Of a DNA stretch of 64,000 bases, positions 27,138 to 35,675 are shown in pieces (the stretch's first letter is position 1; each line of letters opens with the position of its first letter). The notes under the pieces were generated by a model. It did not search any database and was not told where the DNA came from. It was given only the letters and a program-made list of their open reading frames with translations. The translations under genes and the position numbers were made by a program. This DNA is from Asticcacaulis sp. AC460 (GTDB taxonomy: Bacteria; Pseudomonadota; Alphaproteobacteria; Caulobacterales; Caulobacteraceae), in the NCBI RefSeq assembly GCF_000495795.1, contig NZ_AWGD01000024.1:23125-87124 (forward strand). Reading direction: 5' to 3'.

Positions 27138-27341
27138 TCAGTGCGTAGCGGGCGCGGCCGAACTTACCGCCGCGGCCTGGCTTTTCAGGGCGTTGAGCTT
27201 TTCAATTTTCGTGTTGCGGCCCATCTGGATCATGGTCACAAAAAAGACCAGCACCACGAAGACCAGCAGGCCGCCGGCGATAAAGTAGTTACGCCGCGAT
27301 TGCGCCGCCAGGTAGGCCTTCTTGCCGTTGTCGTTGGTCAT
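27138..27341 (-). CDS. Small membrane protein of the oxidase operon (CoxF-like position)
   Basis: 67 residues with one central membrane helix (YFIAGGLLVFVVLVFFVTMI) between a basic N-terminus and an Ala/Ser-rich C-terminus. It overlaps ctaB by 4 nt (ATGA) and is one base from ctaG. Small proteins in this slot are common in alphaproteobacteria (CoxF or hypothetical). No function can be assigned beyond probable oxidase assembly. Confidence 0.75.
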   Translation of the reverse strand: MTNDNGKKAYLAAQSRRNYFIAGGLLVFVVLVFFVTMIQMGRNTKIEKLNALKSQAAAVSSAAPATH

Positions 27342-28342
27342 GACATCACGCCTTTGATCAGGTGTTCGACCAGGAGGGTGGCGAACAGCGCCGTCAGGTA
27401 GAAAATCGAATAGGCGAACAGGTTGCGCGCCGAAAGGGCTTCCTTCTTAACATCGTAAAGGCTGTTTTCGCCACCTTCGGGGTGGTCTCCCGCCCGCGAC
27501 AGATAGACGCGCAGGGCGAAATAGATGAAGACCGCGCCGCCGACCACCGAAACGAAACCGTAAACCAGGCCGCCCAGGCCCGTGGCGATCGGCAGGCAGG
27601 CCACCGGCGCCATGACCAGCGAATAAAGCAGTATCTGCAACCGGGTCGATTTGGCGCCCTTGGCCACGGGCATCATGGGGATGCCAGCTTTTGCGTAGTC
27701 TTCGGCGGTGTAGAGCGCGAGGGCCCAACTGTGCGGCGGGGTCCACAGGAAGATGATGGCGAACAGGATCCAGGCTTCCCAGGGTGCGGCGCCCGTCGCG
27801 GCCGCCCAGCCGATGACCGGCGGGAAGGCGCCGGCAGCACCGCCGATGACGATGTTCTGCGGCGTCCGGCGCTTCAGCACCAGGGTGTATAGGACGACAT
27901 AATAGACAATGGTCATGGCCAGGAGCGCGGCGGCCAGGCCATCCGGGAAGGCGATCCACATCATGAAGACCGACAGGAAGGCCAGGACGCCGCCGAAGGT
28001 CAGGGCGTCATTGCGCGTCACCCGGCCGGCGGCGACGGGGCGCAGCTTGGTACGGCGCATCAGGGCGTCAGTTTCGCCTTCCAGCGCCATGTTCAGCGCT
28101 CCGGCAGCGCCGGCGCCCAGGGCGATACACAGGATGGCGATAAAGGCCAGGAAGGGGTGGATCGGCTTACCGGCGATAATCAGTCCGGTCAGGGCGGTGA
28201 ACACCACCAGCGACATGACCCGCGGCTTGAGCAACTGGAAATAGTCCCCGGGCGAGCCGCGCAGCGCCTGGGAGGCATAGGCCTGCTTCAGGTCGGTGGC
28301 GATGTCGAGCGGCGCCTCTGGCTTAGCGGGTTTCTTGCTCAT
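27338..28342 (-). CDS. ctaB: Protoheme IX farnesyltransferase CtaB
   Basis: Makes heme O from heme B, the first step toward heme A for the aa3 oxidase. 334 residues with about eight to nine membrane helices. The prenyl-diphosphate motif is seen as NMALEGETDALMRRTKLRPV, and the second conserved loop as FLWTPPHSWALAL. PGDYFQLLKPRVMSLVVFT opens the membrane part. It overlaps the next small gene and is separated from ctaD by a terminator and a family B repeat, so it probably has its own promoter. Confidence 0.95.
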   Translation of the reverse strand: MSKKPAKPEAPLDIATDLKQAYASQALRGSPGDYFQLLKPRVMSLVVFTALTGLIIAGKPIHPFLAFIAILCIALGAGAAGALNMALEGETDALMRRTKLRPVAAGRVTRNDALTFGGVLAFLSVFMMWIAFPDGLAAALLAMTIVYYVVLYTLVLKRRTPQNIVIGGAAGAFPPVIGWAAATGAAPWEAWILFAIIFLWTPPHSWALALYTAEDYAKAGIPMMPVAKGAKSTRLQILLYSLVMAPVACLPIATGLGGLVYGFVSVVGGAVFIYFALRVYLSRAGDHPEGGENSLYDVKKEALSARNLFAYSIFYLTALFATLLVEHLIKGVMS

Positions 28343-28405
28343 CTTATCTCTACGTAGAAGGCAGGGCTGTCACATACGATCAGTCACCGGCTCAATATAC
28401 CATCT

Positions 28406-28587
28406 TATACCTCCCCGCTATGCGGGGAGGTGGATCATTTGCGGTCAGCAAATGAGACGGTGGGGGATTTGGCCCTCTGAAAGTCCGGTTCCTGTGCCGT
28501 ACGCTTCAAGATTTGGCGCCAAGAAATCCCCCCTCCGTCTGCTGCGCTCCGCTTGCAGACACCTCCCCCGCATAGCGGGGGAGTATA
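28406..28587. repeat. Palindromic intergenic repeat, family B, copy 3
   Basis: Arms 28406-28432 (TATACCTCCCCGCTATGCGG...) and 28560-28587 (CACCTCCCCCGCATAGCGGG...) are near-perfect reverse complements. Inner segments (CAGCAAATGAGACGGTGGGG; CCCCCCTCCGTCTGCTGCG) repeat the family plan with different sequence. It fills the gap between ctaB and ctaD. Confidence 0.8.
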
Positions 28588-28650
28588 AAAATTAAGGCGT
28601 TCCTAGTTCAGTGGTTCATAATATCCGCAAGCGATAGCTCTGACGTAGAA

Positions 28651-28680
28651 AGGGGGTGAAGCGAACTTCACCCCCTGATC
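28651..28680 (-). terminator. Terminator of ctaC-ctaD
   Basis: Perfect 11-bp stem AGGGGGTGAAG / CTTCACCCCCT around a 4-nt loop (TTCG on the minus strand), followed on that strand by TTTCTACG. It is 26 bases after the ctaD stop. Confidence 0.65.
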
Positions 28681-28701
28681 CGTTCTGGTTCCGAAGACGA
28701 C

Positions 28702-30393
28702 CTAGTGGTGGTCGTCTTCCTTGATGACCGGCAGTTCCGAGAACTGGTGGTACGGCGGCGGCGAGGACAGGGTCCATTCCAAGGTCGTGGCGCCTTCGCC
28801 CCACGGATTGGCTTCGGCCGGACGGCGGCGAATGATCGATTCGACCAGCATGATCAGGAAGATGATCACGCCGACCAGGGTAATGGCGTAGCCAATGGTC
28901 GAAATCTGGTTCCAGTAGGTGAAGCCGGTCGGATAGTCGACATAGCGCCGCGGCATACCTTGCAGACCCAGGAAGTGCTGCGGGAAGAAGATCAGGTTCA
29001 CGCCGACGAACATCACCCAGAAGTGGGCGGTGCCGAGGAAGGCGTTGTACTTGATGCCGAACATCTTTTCGTACCAGTAGTAGAAACCGGCGAAGATCGA
29101 GAAGACGGCGCCCAGCGACAGAACGTAGTGGAAGTGGGCCACCACATAATAGGTGTCGTGCAGGGAGTAGTCGATGGGGGCGTTCGACAGGACCACGCCG
29201 GTGACGCCGCCCACGGTGAACAGGAAGATGAAGCCGATCGCCCATTGCATCGGGACAGAGAAGGTGATCGAGCCGCCCCACATGGTGGCGATCCACGAGA
29301 AGACCTTAACCCCGGTGGGCACCGCGATGACCATGGTGGCCAGCACGAAATAGGCGCGCAGATCGAAACTCATGCCCACCGTATACATGTGGTGTGCCCA
29401 CACGACGAAGCCGACGACACCGATGGCCACCATGGCGTAGGCCATGGCCAGGTAACCGAAGACGGGCTTTTTCGAGAAGGTGGCGACGATGTGCGAGATG
29501 ATGCCGAAGCCCGGCAGGATCAGGATGTAGACTTCCGGGTGGCCGAAGAACCAGAACAGGTGCTGGTACATGACGGGGTCACCGCCGCCGGCGGCCTGGA
29601 AGAAGGAGGTGTTGAAGTTACGGTCCGTCAGCAGCATGGTGATGGCGCCGGCGAAGACGGGCAGCGACAGCAGCAGCAGGAAGGCGGTGACCAGCACCGA
29701 CCAGGCGAACAGCGGCATGCGGTGCAGGGTCATGCCCGGGGCGCGCATGTTGAAGATGGTGGTGATAAAGTTGATGGCGCCCAGGATCGACGAAGCGCCC
29801 GACAGGTGGAAGCTGAGGATCACGAGGTCGAAGGCCTGGCCGGGTGAACCGGCGTGGGTCGACATGGGCGGGTACATGGTCCAGCCGCCGCCGAAGCCAT
29901 GCTGGCCGGCGCCGGGACCCGACGGGGTGAACAGCGACACGCAGAGCAGTATCCACGAGGCAACCAGGAGCCAGAACGAGATGTTGTTCAGACGCGGAAA
30001 GGCCATGTCCGGCGAACCGATCATGATCGGCACGAACCAGTTGCCGAAGCCGCCGATCATGGCCGGCATAACCATGAAGAAGATCATGATAACGGCGTGG
30101 GCGGTGACGAACGAATTATAGGCGTGCTTTTGCGCGGCCGGATTGGTCAGGTCGAACAGGCCCAGGGCATCCAGCATCGAGCCCTTGGCAAAAATCTGAA
30201 GACCCGGCTCATACAGTTCCCACCGGATAAAGCCCGACAGCGCGCCGCCGACCAGACCCGCCATGATGGCGAAGCCCAGATAGAGGGTGCCGATATCCTT
30301 ATGGTTCGTGGTGAAGAACCAGCGGTCGAAGAAGCCCGGTTTGTGGTCGTGATCATCGTGGTGATGATCGTGAGAGGCGGCGACGGTAGCCAT
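28702..30393 (-). CDS. ctaD: Cytochrome c oxidase subunit I
   Basis: 563 residues, twelve membrane helices. It carries the heme a, heme a3 and CuB ligands of the aa3 type: [38 protein letters not shown] with the His-Tyr crosslink pair, and [18 protein letters not shown] [17 protein letters not shown]. The C-terminal [15 protein letters not shown] is standard for alphaproteobacteria. The N-terminus is His-rich ([11 protein letters not shown]), which may bind metal or be incidental. It follows ctaC by 25 bases. Confidence 0.97.
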   Translation of the reverse strand: MATVAASHDHHHDDHDHKPGFFDRWFFTTNHKDIGTLYLGFAIMAGLVGGALSGFIRWELYEPGLQIFAKGSMLDALGLFDLTNPAAQKHAYNSFVTAHAVIMIFFMVMPAMIGGFGNWFVPIMIGSPDMAFPRLNNISFWLLVASWILLCVSLFTPSGPGAGQHGFGGGWTMYPPMSTHAGSPGQAFDLVILSFHLSGASSILGAINFITTIFNMRAPGMTLHRMPLFAWSVLVTAFLLLLSLPVFAGAITMLLTDRNFNTSFFQAAGGGDPVMYQHLFWFFGHPEVYILILPGFGIISHIVATFSKKPVFGYLAMAYAMVAIGVVGFVVWAHHMYTVGMSFDLRAYFVLATMVIAVPTGVKVFSWIATMWGGSITFSVPMQWAIGFIFLFTVGGVTGVVLSNAPIDYSLHDTYYVVAHFHYVLSLGAVFSIFAGFYYWYEKMFGIKYNAFLGTAHFWVMFVGVNLIFFPQHFLGLQGMPRRYVDYPTGFTYWNQISTIGYAITLVGVIIFLIMLVESIIRRRPAEANPWGEGATTLEWTLSSPPPYHQFSELPVIKEDDHH

Positions 30394-30418
30394 GGATAAG
30401 GTCTCTCTATACTTTTAT

Positions 30419-31471
30419 TCAGTTTGCAGCCGGCGCAGCAGCGGCAGGCGCGGCGGCAGGCGACGAAGAAGGTTGCGCGGCGGCAGGCGCGGCCGCTGGG
30501 GTCGCGGCAGCTTCAGCCGGAGCTGCCTGGGCCGAAGCGGCGTCATCCGCCTGTGCCGAAGCCGCAGCATCGGCGGCGGCCTGGGCCGCGGCAGCCGTAG
30601 CCGCCTTTTCTTCGGCGGCGATCATGGCGCGGGTCTTGCCACCCTGGGCGACGATGAATTTATCAAAATCGGCTTCGGACACGACCTGAACTTCGATGGG
30701 CATGTAGGCGTGGTCCTGGCCGCACAGCTCCGAGCACTGGCCATAGTATGTACCGATCTTGTCAGCCTTGAACCACAGGCTGTTCAGGCGGCCGGGCACG
30801 GCATCAACCTTGACGCGGAAGGCGGGGACGGTCCAGGCATGGATAACGTCGTTGGCAGTAACCTGGACGTGGACGACCTTACCGACGGGCACAACCAGCT
30901 TGTTGTCGGTAGCCAGCAGGTACGGCACTTTGGCGGCCTCGGCCTTCTTGAGGTCGGCGGCTTCCGGCAGCAGGCGGGCTTCGATGCCTTCGACGCCCAG
31001 TTCCGGATAGTCGTAAGCCCAGTACCACTGGTTACCGGTCGCCTTGACCACCACGTCGGGGGTCGGCACGTCATTGAACTTCTTCAGCAGCGGCATCGAG
31101 AAACAGGCAATGACCACCAAGATGATGATCGGCACGACGGTCCAGATGATCTCGATCAGGGTGTTGTGCGAGAACTTGGCCGGGGTCGGATTGGCCTTGC
31201 GGTTGTAGCGGATGGCAATCCAGACCAGCAGGGCCAGGACGAACAGCGAAATGACGGTGATGATCGGGAACAGCAGACCGTTGTAGAACCAGTCAACCTC
31301 ATGACCCAGTTCAGTCACGTTCGGCTGCAGACCCATTTCCTTGTCAGTCGGCTGACCGATCAGCGGCTCGGCGGCGGCGGACATCGCCAGCACGCCGCTC
31401 AGCGTCAAGGTGGCTACAGCCCCGCACGCGGCCTTCATCAGCCCGTTCATGCCCATTCGCCCAAATCCCAT
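30419..31471 (-). CDS. ctaC: Cytochrome c oxidase subunit II with Ala/Pro-rich tail
   Basis: Start at ATG 31471 (GAGG eight bases before), giving a signal peptide (LMKAACGAVATLTLSGVLAMSAAA) and 350 residues. Two membrane helices (about 62-88 and 108-127) precede the CuA domain. CuA ligands are visible: His211, Cys246, Cys250, His254 and Met257 in CSELCGQDHAYM. Residues 287-350 form an unusual low-complexity tail made almost only of Ala, Pro, Ser, Gln and acidic residues, on the periplasmic side. Such tails are not part of the usual subunit II core. It is the first gene of the ctaC-ctaD unit. Confidence 0.95.
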   Translation of the reverse strand: MGFGRMGMNGLMKAACGAVATLTLSGVLAMSAAAEPLIGQPTDKEMGLQPNVTELGHEVDWFYNGLLFPIITVISLFVLALLVWIAIRYNRKANPTPAKFSHNTLIEIIWTVVPIIILVVIACFSMPLLKKFNDVPTPDVVVKATGNQWYWAYDYPELGVEGIEARLLPEAADLKKAEAAKVPYLLATDNKLVVPVGKVVHVQVTANDVIHAWTVPAFRVKVDAVPGRLNSLWFKADKIGTYYGQCSELCGQDHAYMPIEVQVVSEADFDKFIVAQGGKTRAMIAAEEKAATAAAAQAAADAAASAQADDAASAQAAPAEAAATPAAAPAAAQPSSSPAAAPAAAAPAAN

Positions 31472-31819
31472 AATTCTGGCCTCATCTTGCGGCCGGACGC
31501 GGTGCACTGTGCGTCCCAACCTTTACCGTAATAGACATTTGACCGACGCCAGCCCCGGCAACGATTCGCGCAGCCACGCCTGGCCGCTGCCCGCCGGGCC
31601 GCCCGATCAGAAACGATCCCATAATGCGTTCGCGGGCAATTGCAAAGGGCAAAAAAAGGATTTCCGGGTTTTGAACAGGGTCTTTGCGGCAAATCCAGCG
31701 CGTGCAGGCTTTGACTGCGCGCAAGGTGCGCTACTTTGTCGCGGAAAGGCGCGGAAAAATTGCGCTTTGCCATGGTCATACGGTGCGGGCACGCCTAAAT
31801 AGAACCGACAGTTACATAT
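31472..31819. other. Divergent promoter region, ctaC / tldD
   Basis: 348 bp without a convincing gene. It should hold the promoters of ctaC (leftward) and tldD (rightward). I see no clear operator or repeat in it. Confidence 0.4.
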
Positions 31820-33274
31820 ATGAGCATCGATATCATGGCCCTCTCCTCCCCTGCTGATTCCGCCACTGCCGACTGGGGTGATTTCGATCTTCACGCGGCG
31901 CAGGGCTTATTGGACGAAGCCCTGAAAGGCGCCGACGATGGCGAGATCTTCATCGAGAAGCGTGAGGGCGAGTCGCTGTTGTTCGATGACGGCCGGCTGA
32001 AGTCGTCGGCCTATAATGCTGACCAGGGATTCGGTTTCCGCATCGTGGCCGGCGAGACGATCGGCTTCGCCAACAGCGCCGAGCTGTCGCTGGACGCGGT
32101 GGCGCGGGCGTCCGAGGCCGCGGTGCTGGCCAAGAAGGGCAAGAATGTCGATGTGAGTTTGGTTGCGTCGCATCCGGCGCGGTCCAACCGGTCCTATTAT
32201 CAGGCGCATGACCCGATTGGCGAAATGGCCTTTGCCGACAAGATCGCCCTGTTGCAAGCCATGGACGCCTATGCCCGCCAGGCGCATCCGGGCGTGGTCC
32301 AGGTATCGGCGTCGCTGGCCTGCGACAAGCGCGCCATCACAATCCTGCGCGGGGGTGGGCAGATGTATCATGACTATCGGCCGCTGGTGCGGTTGAATGT
32401 CAGCGTCTCGGTCGAGAAGAATGGCCACCGCGAGACGTCATCTTCGGGCGGCGGCGGGCGGATTTCCTGGTTCGACATCACCTCGCCGGAAAAGTGGCAG
32501 GCCCAGGTCGACGAGGCCATCCGCCAGGCCCTGGTCAATCTGGACGCCATTCCGGCGCCGGCGGGCGAAATGGACATCGTGTTGGGGCCAGGCTGGCCGG
32601 GCGTGTTGTTGCACGAAGCGGTCGGGCATGGGCTTGAGGGCGACTTCAACCGTAAGGGCACTTCGGCATTTTCCGGGAAGATGGGCAAGCAGGTCGCGGC
32701 CAAGGGCGTGACCATCGTCGATGATGGCACCGTAGCGGATGCACGCGGTTCTTTGAACATTGACGACGAAGGTACACCGACCTCGTGCACGACGCTGATC
32801 GAGGATGGGATACTGGTCGGCTATATGCATGACCGGCTGTCGGCGCGGCAGATGGGAGTCAGTGCGACGGGCAACGGCCGGCGTCAGTCCTATGCCCACC
32901 AGCCCCTGCCCCGCATGACCAACACCTTCATGCGTGGTGGTAGCGACAAGCTGGACGATATGATCGCCACGACGAAGAAGGGGCTTTATGCCGTGAACTT
33001 CGGCGGCGGCCAGGTCGACATCACCAACGGCAAGTTCGTCTTCCAGTGCACCGAGGCCTATCTGATCGAGGACGGCAAGGTCGGCGCTCCGGTCAAGGGC
33101 GCGACGCTGATTGGCGATGGTCCGGCAGCTATGGGCCAGGTCGATATGATCGGCGACGATTTCAAGTTCGATCCGGGTGTCGGCACCTGCGGCAAGGCGG
33201 GCCAGTCGCTGCCGGTCGGCATCGGCCAGCCCAGCCTGAGAATCAGGGGTTTGACGGTCGGCGGTACGAAATAA
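31820..33274 (+). CDS. tldD: Metalloprotease TldD
   Basis: 484 residues. The metal motif HEAVGHGLEGD (His265, HExxxH) and the family blocks GIGFRIVAGET-like QGFGFRIVAGETIGF, NINDEGTPTS-like LNIDDEGTPTSC and the C-terminal GTCGKAGQSLPVGIGQPSLRI are typical of TldD. With its partner PmbA/TldE it degrades unfolded peptides and matures some modified peptides. PmbA is not in the window. Start at ATG 31820 has no strong ribosome site; ATG 31835 is an alternative. Confidence 0.93.
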   Translation: MSIDIMALSSPADSATADWGDFDLHAAQGLLDEALKGADDGEIFIEKREGESLLFDDGRLKSSAYNADQGFGFRIVAGETIGFANSAELSLDAVARASEAAVLAKKGKNVDVSLVASHPARSNRSYYQAHDPIGEMAFADKIALLQAMDAYARQAHPGVVQVSASLACDKRAITILRGGGQMYHDYRPLVRLNVSVSVEKNGHRETSSSGGGGRISWFDITSPEKWQAQVDEAIRQALVNLDAIPAPAGEMDIVLGPGWPGVLLHEAVGHGLEGDFNRKGTSAFSGKMGKQVAAKGVTIVDDGTVADARGSLNIDDEGTPTSCTTLIEDGILVGYMHDRLSARQMGVSATGNGRRQSYAHQPLPRMTNTFMRGGSDKLDDMIATTKKGLYAVNFGGGQVDITNGKFVFQCTEAYLIEDGKVGAPVKGATLIGDGPAAMGQVDMIGDDFKFDPGVGTCGKAGQSLPVGIGQPSLRIRGLTVGGTK

Positions 33275-33374
33275 GCGGCGCTGTTACATTAATTCTGCGT
33301 AATGTCGTTCGCGGAATTACCTACGAAAAATGCCGTAGTTAGATTTTTTAATAGGTTGATTTTACATTGATTTC

Positions 33375-33402
33375 CGGTCCGAAACCTGATGGTTTCGGGC
33401 CG
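33375..33402 (+). terminator. Hairpin between tldD and the TonB receptor gene
   Basis: A 12-bp stem (CGGTCCGAAACC with GGTTTCGGGCCG, one G-U pair) around TGAT, followed by AATTTCGTT. It is probably the tldD terminator although the T-tract is short. Confidence 0.5.
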
Positions 33403-33514
33403 AATTTCGTTGAAATTGTTACAGGCATTTAACTTGTCAGCGACGCCGGCACGGTATTCCGTCGCGGCAAGGACCGCCGCGAACGGCAGGATGTCTACCG
33501 GGGATTTTATAACT

Positions 33515-35545
33515 ATGCGTTTCTACGTCACCTCCGCCTTAGCTCTCGTGCTCCTGGCTGCGCCGGCTCTGACCCAGGCCCAGGATACGGCCCCGGCGCC
33601 CGCGGCGGACAGCAGCAATCAGGTGGTCACCTACCAGGCCGACTATTTCACCCAGTTTCAGGTGTCGACGGCTTTGGACATGGTGTTCCGGGTTCCGGGC
33701 TTCGCCTTCAACCAGGGCGATGAGGTTCGCGGGTTCGCCGGTGCAGCCGGCAATGTGGTCATCGACGGCCAGCGTCCTGCCAGCAAAGCGAACCTGGCCG
33801 AGCAGTTGAACACCATCTCGTCGGCCCAGGTCGAGCGGGTCGAATTGATCACCGGCGGCGCGCCCGGCGTCGACATGCAGGGCTATCGCCAGATCGTCAA
33901 TGTGGTGCGCAAGCAGAGCGACAAGGCGACGATCAATTTTGGCGGCAATGTCAAGTTCTTCCCGGGTTCGTCCAAGCCGGCCGGTTTCTTCAGCTATTCG
34001 CGCAACCGTGGCGGTGTGCTGACCGAATTTTACATGGAGTCGTTCGGTTTCAACGACAACGGTGCGCACGACACGACACGCTATATCTATGAGCCGGACT
34101 TCAGCGATCCGACGCCGGTGCGGATGTTCATCGATCAGCGCGGCGGCGGTTCGGGTCACGCCGAGCGGTTTACCCATGCGCGTCCGTTGTTCGGCGGCAA
34201 GATTACGCTGAACGGCAGCCTCAATCCGATCGACTATGAGTATGATGCCCGCTACATCCGGGACGCATCGACGGCGAAGGAACATCTGGACCTGCAGGAG
34301 ACCGAGGGCGAGTTAGGGCTGCAGTTCGAGCGCAAGCTGACCAAGACGCTGTCGATGGATATCAACCTTTTGCACCGGATGGACGACGAGACGCTGGACG
34401 ACATCTATACAGACGGTCCGGATACGTCGCGCTACGTGTCCAAGTCCGAGGATCGCGAGAACATCATCAGCGGCAAGCTGACCTGGCAGCCGAAGGAGAA
34501 GATCACCTACAAATTCGGCGCGGAGAGTGTTTATAACGGCCGCGATGTCGCCTCGCGCTACACCGAGAACGACAGCCAGCAGAATGTGCCGTTTGACAAT
34601 GTGCTGGTCGAGGAAGACCGGGCGGAATATTACGTCATCCGCAACTGGCAGGTAAATCCGAAGCTGAGCGTCGAAACCGGATTGAAGGTCGAGACCTCGA
34701 CCATTTCGGTGGCCCAGGACAACCGGTCGGAATCGTTCGTTTACCCCAAGCCCTCGATTCAGGTGGTGTGGTCGCCGCGCGACAAGCTCAAGGTGAGCTG
34801 GCGGTCGGAGCGTGTCGTCGGGCAGCTCGATTTCGGTGACTTTGCGTCGTCGGTGTCGCTGGATACCGAGGTGGTCAAGGCGGGCAATCCGTCGATCGTG
34901 CCGCAGAAGGAATGGGCCCATGCCCTGACCTTCGATTACGGCTTCTGGACCAAGGGGGCTTTGAGCGTATCGTTCAAGCATGCCTCGCTGGAGGACACGC
35001 TGGATTTCGCGCCGATCGTGACCGATGACGGGGTATTCAATGCCCGCGGCAACATCGGCGACGGGGTGCGGGATGAGATTGGGGTGAATTTCACGCTGCC
35101 GCTGGACAAATTCAAGTTCAAGGGCGGCGAGCTGAAGGTCGATTATACCAAGTACTTCACCAGTGTGACCGATCCGATTACAGGGGACTCGCGGCCGATT
35201 TCGGGGCTCAATCCGGACCGGTTCAATATCGTGCTGAGCCAGAACATCACGAGCTGGCGCGCCAACTGGGGTGTGGAAATCAACAGCCTGAACAATGGCA
35301 CGCAGTATCACGCCACCGAGCAATACCGCTACAAGTCGGCGCCGTGGATCGCTCTGTGGGCCGAGTACAAGACCAAGGACAACATCACCTGGGCGGTGAT
35401 CTTCCAGAACCCGCCGAAGCGCCGGGACCAGATGACGCGGACGGTGTGGGATGGCCTGCGGGAACAGACCCCGATCGTGCGTCAAGAGCATAGTGATGGC
35501 AAGGCGAACCCGTTTGTGATCGTGCGGGTGAAGAAAGAACTGTAA
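33515..35545 (+). CDS. TonB-dependent outer membrane receptor
   Basis: 676 residues from ATG 33515, where a signal peptide starts (MRFYVTSALALVLLAAPALTQAQ); a longer frame back to 33389 lacks one. The plug domain is visible as TALDMVFRVPGFAFNQGDEVRGFAGAAGNVVIDGQRP then QVERVELITGG. The remainder has alternating beta-strand pattern of a 22-strand barrel. The end (FVIVRVKKEL) lacks the usual terminal aromatic residue. The ligand is unknown. The neighbouring POT transporter on the opposite strand may hint at peptide-linked uptake, but they converge, so this is weak. Confidence 0.87.
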   Translation: MRFYVTSALALVLLAAPALTQAQDTAPAPAADSSNQVVTYQADYFTQFQVSTALDMVFRVPGFAFNQGDEVRGFAGAAGNVVIDGQRPASKANLAEQLNTISSAQVERVELITGGAPGVDMQGYRQIVNVVRKQSDKATINFGGNVKFFPGSSKPAGFFSYSRNRGGVLTEFYMESFGFNDNGAHDTTRYIYEPDFSDPTPVRMFIDQRGGGSGHAERFTHARPLFGGKITLNGSLNPIDYEYDARYIRDASTAKEHLDLQETEGELGLQFERKLTKTLSMDINLLHRMDDETLDDIYTDGPDTSRYVSKSEDRENIISGKLTWQPKEKITYKFGAESVYNGRDVASRYTENDSQQNVPFDNVLVEEDRAEYYVIRNWQVNPKLSVETGLKVETSTISVAQDNRSESFVYPKPSIQVVWSPRDKLKVSWRSERVVGQLDFGDFASSVSLDTEVVKAGNPSIVPQKEWAHALTFDYGFWTKGALSVSFKHASLEDTLDFAPIVTDDGVFNARGNIGDGVRDEIGVNFTLPLDKFKFKGGELKVDYTKYFTSVTDPITGDSRPISGLNPDRFNIVLSQNITSWRANWGVEINSLNNGTQYHATEQYRYKSAPWIALWAEYKTKDNITWAVIFQNPPKRRDQMTRTVWDGLREQTPIVRQEHSDGKANPFVIVRVKKEL

Positions 35546-35551
35546 AAAACG

Positions 35552-35673
35552 AATGGGGTTGAGGGGCCCGCGGCCCCTCGCCTTTCCCTTCTACTAAAAA
35601 ACCTCGCCCCTTTGGGGGCGAGGTTTTTTAGTAGAAAGAGGAAGAGGTGGGGCCTCAGGCCCCACACCCCATT
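35552..35673. repeat. Palindromic intergenic repeat, family D, copy 2
   Basis: Outer arms AATGGGGTTGAGGGGCCCGC and TGGGGCCTCAGGCCCCACAC with CCCCATTC match the design of 13922-14045. The centre is a perfect 20-bp inverted repeat, annotated separately as a terminator. It fills the whole gap between the convergent TonB receptor and POT genes. Confidence 0.8.
35591..35634. terminator. Bidirectional terminator inside the family D repeat
   Basis: Perfect 20-bp stem: CTACTAAAAAACCTCGCCCC (35591-35610), loop TTTG, then its exact complement to 35634. The A-tract on one side and T-tract on the other make it a classical two-way terminator for the convergent genes. Confidence 0.85.
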
Positions 35674-35675
35674 CG

